Positions 24,379-31,982 of a stretch of DNA of 64,000 nt are shown piece after piece (the first letter of the stretch is position 1; every line of letters begins with the position of its first letter). The notes beneath the pieces were generated by a model. The model worked only from the letters and a program-made list of their open reading frames with translations, was not told where the DNA came from and searched no databases. Origin of the DNA: Kiritimatiellia bacterium (GTDB lineage Bacteria; Verrucomicrobiota; Kiritimatiellia; CAIQIC01; Lenti-01); the NCBI GenBank assembly GCA_017527155.1, contig JAFXQI010000001.1, positions 1-64,000 on the forward strand. The letters run 5' to 3'. Made by a program: the position numbers and the translations under genes.

Positions 24379-24600
24379 TCCGTTCTCTCCATCCGTCTTC
24401 ATGCCCCCGATTCAACCATCCCCGCCCCGTCCCGTCACGCAAATACCGCCGCCCGTCCCCGACCCGTTTGAGATTACGGAAAATCCCCTTGTTCCACCCC
24501 GTTTTTCCGCCATCCCGCGCCCATGAACACCACCGCCCGCGCAATCCCGTTCCGGCGGCGGGGTGGGGGAGCGGCGGCCGGCGGCGGATGCAAACGGGAC

Positions 24601-24629
24601 TTGGAGAACGCGCTCCCTTGGCGTATAGT
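24601..24629 (+). promoter_or_regulatory. Putative promoter of the HAD phosphatase gene
   Basis: TTGGAG (24601-24606), a 17-bp spacer and TATAGT (24624-24629). The -10 ends 12 nt before the ATG, so the leader would be about 5 nt. Confidence 0.55.
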
Positions 24630-24641
24630 CCGCCGCCGTAC

Positions 24642-25319
24642 ATGAACCCCGCCCCGGACATCCTGGTCCTCTTCGACATCGACGGCACCCTGCTCGACAC
24701 GCACGGCGCCGGACGGGCCGCGTTCTGCCGCGGCCTGCGGCGCGCGACGGGCGTGGAGGACGACCTCCCCTACGTCTCCTTCGCGGGCAACACCGACCGG
24801 CGCGTCCTCGACGAAGTCGCCGCGCACCGGGGATGCGCTTTCACCGACGCCCAGCGCAAGGCCGTCTTCGACGCCGTCGCCGAAGAGCTGGCCGCCGCGC
24901 TCGCCGACGCCCCGGGCGCCGCGGTGCCGGGCGCCGCCGCCCTTCTCGCCGAACTCGCCCGCCGCGGCGCGCGCCTCGGCCTCGTCACGGGCAACATCGA
25001 GCGCGGCGCGCACCTCAAGCTGGCGAGCGCGGGGCTCGACGGCTACTTCGCCCTCGGCGGCTACGGCGACGACGAAGCCGACCGCTCCCGCATCCTCCGC
25101 GCCGCCCTCGCCGCGGCGGGCCCCGCGCCCGCGCGCGCCGTACTCGTCGGCGACACGCCGCTCGACGTCGAAGCCGGCCTCGCCGTCGGCATCCCCGTGC
25201 TCGGCGTCGCCGCGGGCCGCTGGGACGTGCCCGCCCTGCTCGCCGCCGGCGCCGCGCACGCCGCGCCCGATTTCACCGACCTCCCCCGCTGGCTCGACTG
25301 GATTTACCCTCCTCCCTGA
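24642..25319 (+). CDS. HAD-superfamily phosphatase (phosphoglycolate phosphatase-like)
   Basis: A 225-residue HAD hydrolase. VLFDIDGTLLDTHGAG (9-24) is motif I with nucleophile Asp12 and acid/base Asp14. GLVTGNIERG contains motif II (Thr), and VLVGDTPLDVEAGLAVGIP is motifs III/IV with the metal-binding GDTPLDV. A helical cap (about 20-85) is of the Gph/PGMB type. It likely dephosphorylates a small metabolite such as phosphoglycolate; the substrate is not certain. No Shine-Dalgarno sequence is visible, consistent with the near-leaderless promoter. Pyruvate kinase follows by 67 nt. Confidence 0.85.
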   Translation: MNPAPDILVLFDIDGTLLDTHGAGRAAFCRGLRRATGVEDDLPYVSFAGNTDRRVLDEVAAHRGCAFTDAQRKAVFDAVAEELAAALADAPGAAVPGAAALLAELARRGARLGLVTGNIERGAHLKLASAGLDGYFALGGYGDDEADRSRILRAALAAAGPAPARAVLVGDTPLDVEAGLAVGIPVLGVAAGRWDVPALLAAGAAHAAPDFTDLPRWLDWIYPPP

Positions 25320-25386
25320 CCCCCCACCCACCGACCGCCCGAACAACCGAACTTCCGAACAACCGCCCCCAAAAAAGGAGTTTTCC

Positions 25387-26802
25387 ATGAGAAAGACCAA
25401 AATCGTATGCACCATCGGCCCCGCCTCCGAGAACCGCGAGACGCTCAGCCGCATGATCGACGCGGGCATGAACGTCGCCCGCCTGAACTTCTCCCACGGC
25501 TCCCACGAAGAGCACGCCGCCAAGATCGCGCTCATCCGCGAAATCGCCGCCGAAAAGGACCAGCCCGTCGCCATCCTCCAGGACCTCGCGGGCCCGAAGA
25601 TCCGCACCGGCGAATTCGAATGCGGCAGCATCGAGCTCAAGCCCGGCGACTTCTTCACCCTGACCTCCCGCGACGTCCCCGGCAACGAAAAGGAAGTCGG
25701 CCTGACCTACCGCGACCTCCCCAAGGACGTCCAGCCCGGCGACACGCTGCTCCTGGCCGACGGCGCCCTCGAACTGCGCGTCGAGAAAGTGGCCGACACC
25801 GACATCTTCTGCCGCGTCATCCTCGGCGGCCGCCTTTCCAGCCACAAGGGCATCAACCTGCCCTCCCGCTCCATCCGCGCGCCGATCCTGACGAACAAGG
25901 ACTACCAGGACCTCGCCTTCGGCCTCTCCCAGGGCGTCGACTACGTCGCCCTCTCCTTCGTCCGCTCCGCCGCCGACATCGAAGTCGCCCGCGCCTACAT
26001 GCGCGCCCAGGGCAAGGTCCGCCCCATCATCGCCAAGATCGAAAAGCACGAAGCCCTCAAGGACCTCGACCGCATCATCGACGCCGTCGACGGCATCATG
26101 GTTGCCCGCGGCGACCTCGGCGTGGACATCGACATGGAGAAAGTGCCCACCGCCCAGCGCCTGATCATCTCCAAGGCCAACCTCGCGGGCAAACCCGTCA
26201 TCACGGCCACGCAGATGCTCAAGAGCATGACCGACGCCCCCCGCCCGACGCGCGCCGAAGTCACCGACGTCACCAACGCCGTCCTCGAAGGCACCGACGC
26301 CGTGATGCTCTCCGAAGAGAGCGCGATGGGCCTCTACCCCGTCGAAGCCGTCGCCACCATGTCGCGCATCGCCGAAGAAGCCGAAAAAGGCTACGACCGC
26401 CGCGCCTGGACCGACCAGCTCAAGCACATCCCGCCGCAGGGCGCCTCCGAAGCCCTCGCGCGCGCCGCGTGCGACCTCGCCGAGACCATCCGCGCCAAGG
26501 CCGTCATGATCGCGACCCAATCCGGCGTCACCGCCTGCCAGGCCGCCAAGACCCGCCCCTTGCAGCGCATCCTCGCGGCGACCAGCGACCCGCTGGCCTA
26601 CGACCGCATGGCGCTCGTCCGCGGCGTCTTCCCCATGCGCATCCCGCCCGTCGAGCGCCTGACGCACCTCTTCGAAGCCATGCTCGAAGCCGCCATCAAG
26701 CACGGCTACGTCGCCTCCGGCGACCAGGTCGTCGTCACCGCCGGCTTCCCCCTCGGCAAGACCGGCGTCAGCAACCTCATCCGCGTCGCCACCGTCCCCT
26801 GA
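25387..26802 (+). CDS. pyk: Pyruvate kinase
   Basis: A 471-residue glycolytic enzyme converting phosphoenolpyruvate and ADP to pyruvate and ATP. RKTKIVCTIGPAS (2-14) and NVARLNFSHGSHEEH are the N-terminal active-site segments. IIAKIEKHEAL contains the catalytic Lys-Glu, and IMVARGDLGVDI is the metal/substrate loop. KPVITATQMLKSM and PTRAEVTDVTNAVLEGTDA complete the PROSITE-type region. Length is that of the core enzyme without the extra C-terminal PEP-utiliser domain. AAGGAG lies 7 nt before the ATG. It heads a run of plus-strand genes. Confidence 0.97.
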   Translation: MRKTKIVCTIGPASENRETLSRMIDAGMNVARLNFSHGSHEEHAAKIALIREIAAEKDQPVAILQDLAGPKIRTGEFECGSIELKPGDFFTLTSRDVPGNEKEVGLTYRDLPKDVQPGDTLLLADGALELRVEKVADTDIFCRVILGGRLSSHKGINLPSRSIRAPILTNKDYQDLAFGLSQGVDYVALSFVRSAADIEVARAYMRAQGKVRPIIAKIEKHEALKDLDRIIDAVDGIMVARGDLGVDIDMEKVPTAQRLIISKANLAGKPVITATQMLKSMTDAPRPTRAEVTDVTNAVLEGTDAVMLSEESAMGLYPVEAVATMSRIAEEAEKGYDRRAWTDQLKHIPPQGASEALARAACDLAETIRAKAVMIATQSGVTACQAAKTRPLQRILAATSDPLAYDRMALVRGVFPMRIPPVERLTHLFEAMLEAAIKHGYVASGDQVVVTAGFPLGKTGVSNLIRVATVP

Positions 26803-26869
26803 TTCCCGGAACGGCAACCGCATCTTTTCACTTTTCCCTGTTCACTTTTCACTTCCGAAGGAAAATCCC

Positions 26870-27295
26870 ATGTCCATGATGCCCGACCTCCAATCCTCCC
26901 TCCTCTGCGACGACGTCCGCCAGGAACGCACCGGCAAATTCATCCTGATCGGAATCTTCGACATGCTGGGCAGCGCGACCTTCCCGCTGCGCCACCCGCG
27001 CATGTACCTCGTGACCCGCTGGTGCTCGGGCGAAGGCGAATTCGCGCAGCAGACCAGCATCCTCGGCCCCGACATGCAGCCCATCGCGCAGGGCCGGCGC
27101 ATCCCGGTCCGCCTGGCGAATTCCGAAGCCAGCGCCACGAACATCGAAGTCTTCCTGAACACCGAATTCCGCGCCCCCGGCCTCCACTGGGTGGAGATTT
27201 CCCTGGACGACGACCTCAAGCTCCGCTTCCCCCTCCGCGTCCAGAAAATCACCCCTCCGCCCGGCCAACCCCAGCCCCCTCCCCAACCCCACTGA
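26870..27295 (+). CDS. Conserved hypothetical protein (DUF6941-like)
   Basis: A 141-residue protein. LLCDDVRQERTGKFILIGIFDML (about 11-33) is the conserved opening of a small family that I believe is DUF6941; PMQPIAQGRRI-like and GLHWVEISLDDDL segments follow. It looks like a compact all-beta cytosolic domain without a signal peptide, ending in a proline-rich tail. Function is unknown for the family. AAGGA lies 8 nt before the ATG. The gene sits between pyk and hypC with short gaps and may share their transcript. Confidence 0.7.
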   Translation: MSMMPDLQSSLLCDDVRQERTGKFILIGIFDMLGSATFPLRHPRMYLVTRWCSGEGEFAQQTSILGPDMQPIAQGRRIPVRLANSEASATNIEVFLNTEFRAPGLHWVEISLDDDLKLRFPLRVQKITPPPGQPQPPPQPH

Positions 27296-27304
27296 CGCGT
27301 TCCC

Positions 27305-27556
27305 ATGTGTCTTGCCATCCCCGGCCGCCTGATCGAGATCGAACCCGGCGAAGGCTTCGACCGCCGCGGTCTGGTGGACTACGGCGGCGTCCGCCAGCGC
27401 GTCTCCCTGGCCTTCCTCCCCGACGCGGCCCCCGGCGACTACCTTCTCGTCCACGTCGGCTACGCCATGACCCGCCTCGACCCCGCCGCCGCCGAACGCC
27501 TCCTCCAGGACATCGCCGCCGACCCCGCCGAACCCGCCCCCGGCCCCGCCGCCTGA
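27305..27556 (+). CDS. hypC: Hydrogenase maturation chaperone HypC/HybG
   Basis: An 83-residue HypC-family protein. MCLAIPGRLIEI has the essential Cys2 that ligates the Fe(CN)2CO precursor and the large subunit of [NiFe]-hydrogenase. VDYGGVRQRVSLAFLPDAAPGDYLLVHVGYAMTRLD covers the rest of the OB-like fold; the parts DYGGVR and GDYLLVHVGYA are diagnostic. It starts 9 nt after the previous gene. No other hyp gene or hydrogenase subunit lies in the window. Either those genes are elsewhere or the gene is an orphan. Confidence 0.92.
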   Translation: MCLAIPGRLIEIEPGEGFDRRGLVDYGGVRQRVSLAFLPDAAPGDYLLVHVGYAMTRLDPAAAERLLQDIAADPAEPAPGPAA

Positions 27557-27566
27557 CCCCCGGCCG

Positions 27567-27721
27567 TTTTCCAACCATTGGAAAACTTTTTTCCAATCAT
27601 TGGAAAAATCGCGGAAAAATTTTCCAATCATTGGAAAAACGACGAAAATTTTTTCCAATCATTGGAAAAAACGCCCCGGATTTTCCAACCATTGGAAAAT
27701 ATTTTTCCAACCATTGGAAAA
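27567..27721. repeat. Palindrome array P2 (six copies of TTTTCCAAYCATTGGAAAA)
   Basis: Six exact 19-bp palindromes at 27567, 27589, 27620, 27651, 27681 and 27703 (start positions) are separated by 3, 12, 12, 11 and 3 nt. Copies 1, 5 and 6 have the CCA centre and the others TCA. The array starts 10 nt after the hypC stop. Its layout is nearly symmetric, with a 3-nt-linked doublet at each end. Confidence 0.92.
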
Positions 27722-27824
27722 ATGTCCCGGCCCCGCCCGTGCCCCTTCCGCGCCCGTGGCACGCCGGCCGGACCCGCGCCCCTGCCGCGTTCCCTCTTTT
27801 TTTCCTCCAGCCCCCACTTTCCGG

Positions 27825-27854
27825 TTGCGCCGCCCCCCCATCCCATTGTATAGG
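27825..27854 (+). promoter_or_regulatory. Possible promoter of the EF-G-like gene
   Basis: TTGCGC (27825-27830), an 18-bp spacer and TATAGG (27849-27854), within a short AT-rich island (about 27845-27860). It implies a leader of about 65 nt ending in AGAAAGG before the ATG at 27926. The remaining gap 27722-27824 shows nothing else. Confidence 0.4.
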
Positions 27855-27925
27855 GAAAAGAACGTTCCCGCCGCCCCCCCGCGGCGGGTCCAACCAGTGC
27901 AACCCCAGAAAGGCGTAAAAGTATC

Positions 27926-29947
27926 ATGAAGGACATCCCCGTCGCGGACGTTAGAAATTTCGCGCTCGTCGGCCACACCGGCAGCGGCAAGACCACCCTG
28001 CTCGATTCCCTCCTCTTCAAGCTCGGCGTCAACGACCGCCTCGGCTCCTCCGCCGACGGCACCAGCTTCGCCGACTGGACCGACGAGGAAAAGGCCCGCA
28101 AGATCTCCGTCTGGGCCAAGCCCTTCGACGCCGTCTGGCGCCCCAAGGGACGCAAGCCCCTCCGCCTCGTCATGCTCGACACCCCCGGCTACGCCGACTT
28201 CCACGGCCAGGTCGTCGCCGCCACCACCGTCGCCGACGCCGCCGTCATGACCATCGACGCCACCAGCGGCATCCAGGTCGGCACCGTCCGCGCCTGGAAG
28301 CGCTGCGAAGCCATCCAGATGCCTCGCGCCATCGTCATCACCGGCATGGACAAGGAAAACGCCGACTTCGACGGCACCGTCGCCGCCCTCCAGGAAGTCT
28401 GGGGCCCCCGCTGCGAGGTCATCACCTACCCCGCCGCCGACGGCAAGTCCGTCGTGGACGTCCTCTCCTCCCAGGACGCCAAGTCCGAGGAAATCCGCTC
28501 CCGCCTCACCGACGCCGCCGCCGAATCCTCCGACGAGCTCATCGAGAAGGTCCTCAACGGCGACGCCCTCACCGCCGACGAGCTCTCCAGCGGCCTGCGC
28601 GCCTCGGTCCTGCAGGAGAAGTTCATCCCGATCTTCACCGTCATGGCCAAGCAGTCCATCGGCCTCGACGAGTTCCTCCTCGGCCTCGCCCGCCTGATGC
28701 CCTCCCCGCTCGACCGCCCCGGCAAGGACGCCGACGGCAACCCCATCAACCCGGCCGCCGACGCGCCGTTCGTCGCGCAGGTCTTCCGGTCGGTCAACGA
28801 CCCCTTCGTCGGGCAGCTCACGATGGCCCGCGTCTGGGGCGGCACCGTCAGGGAAAAGTCCGAAGTCTTCAACGCCCAGAAGGGCGCCAAGGAAAACACC
28901 GGCACCCTCTACTTCTCCAACGGCAAGCGCCAGGACACCGTCCCCGAGGCCTCCGCCGGCGACATCATCGCCCTCGCCAAGCTCAAGAACACCGACCTCA
29001 ACGACACCCTCTGCTCCCCCGGCACCTCCGTCAAGACCGCGCCGATGGTCTTCCCGCAGCCCGTCGTGTTCTTCGCCGTGACCCCCAAGAACCAGGGCGA
29101 CGAAGACAAGCTCGGCCAGGGCCTCCAGCGCGTCGCGGCCGACGACCCGACCATCGAGGTCAAGCGCAACGACGAAACCCACGAACTGATCATCGCCGGC
29201 ATCGGCGACGTCCAGATTGATACCGCCATGGAGCGCATGAAGGCCCGCTCCAAGGTCGAAGTCAACCTCTCCGTCCCCAAGGTCGCCTACAAGGAAACCG
29301 TCACCGCCAAGGGCGAAGGCCACTACAAGCACAAGAAACAGTCCGGCGGCCGCGGCCAGTACGGCGAAGTGTACCTGCGCATCGAGCCCAAGCCCGAAGG
29401 CGCCGAGAACTGGTTCGTCGACGGCATCGTCGGCACCTGCATCCCGCGCAACTTCCTGCCGGCCATCGAAAAGGGGCTCGTCGACGGCATGCTCAAGGGC
29501 GCCGTCGCCGGCTACCCCGTCGTCGACACCATGATCACCGTCTACGACGGCTCCTACCACGAAGTCGACTCCTCCGAAATCGCCTTCAAGATCGCCGCGC
29601 GCGCCGCCTTCAAGGACGGCATGCAGAAGGCCAAGCCCGTCCTGCTCGAGCCCATCATGACCGTCCGCGTCACCATCCCGGGCGACTTCATGGGCGACTG
29701 CACCGGCGACCTCAACCACAAGCGCGGCCGCATCCTGGGCATGGAGAGCGAAGACGGCATGCAGGTCATCGTCGCCGAAGTCCCGCAGGCCGAAATCTTC
29801 AAGTACTCCTCCGAACTCCGGTCCATGACCGGCGGACGCGGCTCCTTCGAGATGGAATTCGCCCGCTACGACGTCGTCCCCTCCAACGTCGCCCAGAAGA
29901 TCATCGCCGAAGCCGCCAAGAACAAGGCCGAAGAAGAAGACGAATGA
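27926..29947 (+). CDS. EF-G-like translational GTPase (EF-G-2 type)
   Basis: A 673-residue protein with the full EF-G domain order. G1 is GHTGSGKTT (16-24). G3 is DTPGYADF (85-92), with Tyr89 where canonical EF-G has the catalytic His, as in T. thermophilus EF-G-2. G4 reads VITGMDKEN (137-145) instead of N/T-K-x-D, so the guanine-specificity Lys is lost. Switch I is short (DWTDEEKARKISV). Domain IV keeps KHKKQSGGRGQYGEV, and the C-terminal domain V keeps RGRILGME. It is a paralogue rather than the main translocase; family members bind ribosomes, with unclear cellular roles. yebC follows by 50 nt. Confidence 0.88.
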   Translation: MKDIPVADVRNFALVGHTGSGKTTLLDSLLFKLGVNDRLGSSADGTSFADWTDEEKARKISVWAKPFDAVWRPKGRKPLRLVMLDTPGYADFHGQVVAATTVADAAVMTIDATSGIQVGTVRAWKRCEAIQMPRAIVITGMDKENADFDGTVAALQEVWGPRCEVITYPAADGKSVVDVLSSQDAKSEEIRSRLTDAAAESSDELIEKVLNGDALTADELSSGLRASVLQEKFIPIFTVMAKQSIGLDEFLLGLARLMPSPLDRPGKDADGNPINPAADAPFVAQVFRSVNDPFVGQLTMARVWGGTVREKSEVFNAQKGAKENTGTLYFSNGKRQDTVPEASAGDIIALAKLKNTDLNDTLCSPGTSVKTAPMVFPQPVVFFAVTPKNQGDEDKLGQGLQRVAADDPTIEVKRNDETHELIIAGIGDVQIDTAMERMKARSKVEVNLSVPKVAYKETVTAKGEGHYKHKKQSGGRGQYGEVYLRIEPKPEGAENWFVDGIVGTCIPRNFLPAIEKGLVDGMLKGAVAGYPVVDTMITVYDGSYHEVDSSEIAFKIAARAAFKDGMQKAKPVLLEPIMTVRVTIPGDFMGDCTGDLNHKRGRILGMESEDGMQVIVAEVPQAEIFKYSSELRSMTGGRGSFEMEFARYDVVPSNVAQKIIAEAAKNKAEEEDE

Positions 29948-29997
29948 CCCGTCTCCTTCCCCCCTGACCCCCAATCCCCAAGAGAAAGGACCCCCCA

Positions 29998-30747
29998 ATG
30001 AGTGGACACAGCAAATGGGCAACCATCAAGCACAAGAAGGCCGCCACCGACGCCAAGCGCGGCAAGATCTTCTCCAAGCTCGCCAAGGAACTGACCATCT
30101 CCGCGCGCTCCGGCGGCGGCGATCCCGGCGCCAACATCACCCTGCGCACCATCCTCGGCAAATGCAAGGCCGTCAACATGCCGGCCGACAACATCGACCG
30201 CGCCATCAAGAAAGGCACCGGCGAACTCGGCGGCGGCGCCCTCGAAGAAATCCTCTTCGAAGCCTACGCCAACGGCGGCGTCGGCCTGATCATCACCTGC
30301 CTCTCCGACAACCGCAACCGTTCCGTCGCCGAAGTCCGCCACCTCCTCCAGCGGCACAACGCCACCCTGGCCGGTTCCAACCAGGTCATGCGGAACTTCG
30401 AGCGCCGCGGGCAGATCCTCGTCAACGCCGAAGGCGTCGACGAAGACGCCCTCACCGAACTCGTCCTCGAAGCCGGCGCCGACGACATGACCCGCGAAGG
30501 CGACGAATTCGAGATCCTGACCGCCCCGAACGTCTACAACGAAGTCTCCGAAAAGATCACCCAGGCCGGCTACACCCCCACCGAAGAATCCGGCGTGAAC
30601 ATGGTCCCGACCGTGTGGGTGCCGATCAACGACCCCAACCAGGCGGCTTCCCTGCTCAAGCTCGTCGACGCCCTCGACGAACTCGAAGACGTCCAGAACG
30701 TCTACATGAACGGCGACATCTCCGACGACGCCATGCCCGCCGAATAA
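29998..30747 (+). CDS. yebC: YebC/PmpR family protein
   Basis: A 249-residue YebC-family protein. SGHSKWATIKHKKAATDAKRG (2-22, first 20 shown in family form) is the N-terminal signature, MPADNIDRAIKKGTGE follows, and the middle and C-terminal domains (YANGGVGLIITCLSDNRNRS and VPTVWVPINDP) are complete. Family members were annotated as transcriptional regulators. Recent work links some to translation of proline-rich or otherwise stalled stretches, which would fit its place behind an EF-G paralogue. AGAAAGGA lies upstream of the ATG. Confidence 0.95.
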   Translation: MSGHSKWATIKHKKAATDAKRGKIFSKLAKELTISARSGGGDPGANITLRTILGKCKAVNMPADNIDRAIKKGTGELGGGALEEILFEAYANGGVGLIITCLSDNRNRSVAEVRHLLQRHNATLAGSNQVMRNFERRGQILVNAEGVDEDALTELVLEAGADDMTREGDEFEILTAPNVYNEVSEKITQAGYTPTEESGVNMVPTVWVPINDPNQAASLLKLVDALDELEDVQNVYMNGDISDDAMPAE

Positions 30748-30770
30748 GCGCCCTCCATTCCCCTCCCACG

Positions 30771-30795
30771 CCCGGCCTCGCGGCCGGGCTTTTTC
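30771..30795 (+). terminator. Rho-independent terminator of the yebC transcript
   Basis: A perfect CCCGGCC-TCGC-GGCCGGG stem-loop (30771-30788) is followed by CTTTTTC. It lies 24 nt after the yebC stop codon. Confidence 0.85.
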
Positions 30796-30882
30796 GTCCC
30801 CCTTCCCGATTCCACCCTCCTTGCCGGCGCGGATTCGGGAACCGTGAGGCTGCAAGGTTGCCTCACCAGCCATTTCCACTGC

Positions 30883-30947
30883 GGACGCGCAGAAGCGCGT
30901 CCCTCCCCGTGGAGAGCGCCCCGGGAGGGTCGCGCTTCCGCGCGACC
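30883..30947. repeat. A-family double hairpin, copy A2
   Basis: GGACGCGC-AGAA-GCGCGTCC (30883-30902) and GGTCGCGC-TTCC-GCGCGACC (30928-30947) are separated by 25 nt. The same pair with the same 25-nt spacing occurs at 38619-38683. Confidence 0.85.
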
Positions 30948-31151
30948 GCACCGTCCCCCCCCCCTTCCTTTCCCCCGATGCAACCCATTCGCGATATCAA
31001 GGAAAACATTCGGATTCTGCTCGCATTTTCCCCATTCTCCCGCCCATGAACAATCTTCCGGTGCAGGGCCGTTTTGTGCCGTCGGATACGAGGTCGCGGA
31101 ATTGGATGCGCGGCCTCCCTGGTCCCTCGAACCGTCCGGATGGGTTTGGCC

Positions 31152-31180
31152 TTGATTCGGGGGGGCGGGGAGGGCATTCT
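31152..31180 (+). promoter_or_regulatory. Putative promoter of the thioredoxin-fold gene
   Basis: TTGATT (31152-31157), a 17-bp spacer and CATTCT (31175-31180), 30 nt before the chosen ATG at 31211. Confidence 0.4.
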
Positions 31181-31210
31181 GGTAGGGATGTTATGGAAAG
31201 GAAGGATGTC

Positions 31211-31972
31211 ATGACGATGCTTCGGACAATGGTTCTGGGATTGGCGGCGGCGGTGCTGGCGGCGGGAACGGCGTCGGCGCAGCGGGTGGAGTTCCATCGG
31301 CAGAAGTTCGACCGGTCGCGGTTCGCGCGTCCGGGCGTGGCGGCACCGGCGGCGGCTCCGGCCGAGGCGCCGGCGGCGGCGGAAGCTCCGGCGACTCCGG
31401 CGGCGGGGACGGACGGCGCGACGCCGTGGGGCAACCCGGGACAGGGGCAAGGGTGGGGGAACGGTCCGCGGGGACAGGGCGCGGGCGGCACGAACGAGGT
31501 CCTGGCGTCCGGCGTGCCGCGGGCACTGGCGGAGGCGCCGAAGTTCGACCTGGTGCCGAAGAAGTGGTTCGACAAGGCGAGCGACTGGGAGACGGCCAAG
31601 GCGTTGCAGAAGGAGTCGGGGGCCTGCATCCTCGTGTATTTCAAGAATCCGGCGGATTCCAGCCAGAAGGGGCTCTGCAGCTGGTTCGAGACGAAGGCCG
31701 GCGCCTACACGCACTGGCGCAAGGCGATGCCGTACTTCATCAAGCTCCAGCTCACCCTCCCCGGCAACAACGAGACGCGGGCGCTGGCGGCGACGTTCGG
31801 GTTCAAGTCGACCCCGGCGTGGTACGTGGTGCGGCCGGACGCGCCGTATCCGAAGCGGCTGGCGGTCATCAAGTACGCGCTCGGCGGCAAGGACCCGGAG
31901 CCGATGCCGGAACGGGAACTGATCCCGGCGCTGCACGCGCTGTGTCCGCCGGCGTACGACAATCTCTTCTGA
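31211..31972 (+). CDS. Exported thioredoxin-fold protein without a CxxC
   Basis: A 253-residue protein. A signal peptide ends near Ala23 (TASA-QR). An Ala/Pro/Gly-rich linker (about 35-95) leads to a thioredoxin-like domain: ACILVYFKNPADSS, GLCSWFE at the active-site position with a single Cys, and ATFGFKSTPAWYVVRPD with the cis-Pro in TPAW. Without the CxxC it cannot be a normal disulfide reductase; a chaperone-like or structural role is possible. I chose the ATG at 31211 because AGGAAGGA lies 4 nt upstream and the signal peptide starts cleanly; ATG 31193 is an alternative. The ABC-2 permease gene follows by 10 nt. Confidence 0.7.
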   Translation: MTMLRTMVLGLAAAVLAAGTASAQRVEFHRQKFDRSRFARPGVAAPAAAPAEAPAAAEAPATPAAGTDGATPWGNPGQGQGWGNGPRGQGAGGTNEVLASGVPRALAEAPKFDLVPKKWFDKASDWETAKALQKESGACILVYFKNPADSSQKGLCSWFETKAGAYTHWRKAMPYFIKLQLTLPGNNETRALAATFGFKSTPAWYVVRPDAPYPKRLAVIKYALGGKDPEPMPERELIPALHALCPPAYDNLF

Positions 31973-31982
31973 CGCGCGAGCG

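Larger units (their letters stand above)
30748..31210. other. Intergenic region with terminator and A-family repeat
   Basis: This 463-nt stretch holds the yebC terminator, an A-family hairpin pair (A2) and the upstream region of the thioredoxin-fold gene. I see no further gene between 30950 and 31150. Confidence 0.6.

Noticed and set aside
27567-27721. CRISPR array
   Set aside because: The repeats are 19 bp with 3- or 11-12-nt linkers, too short for spacers, and no cas gene is near.
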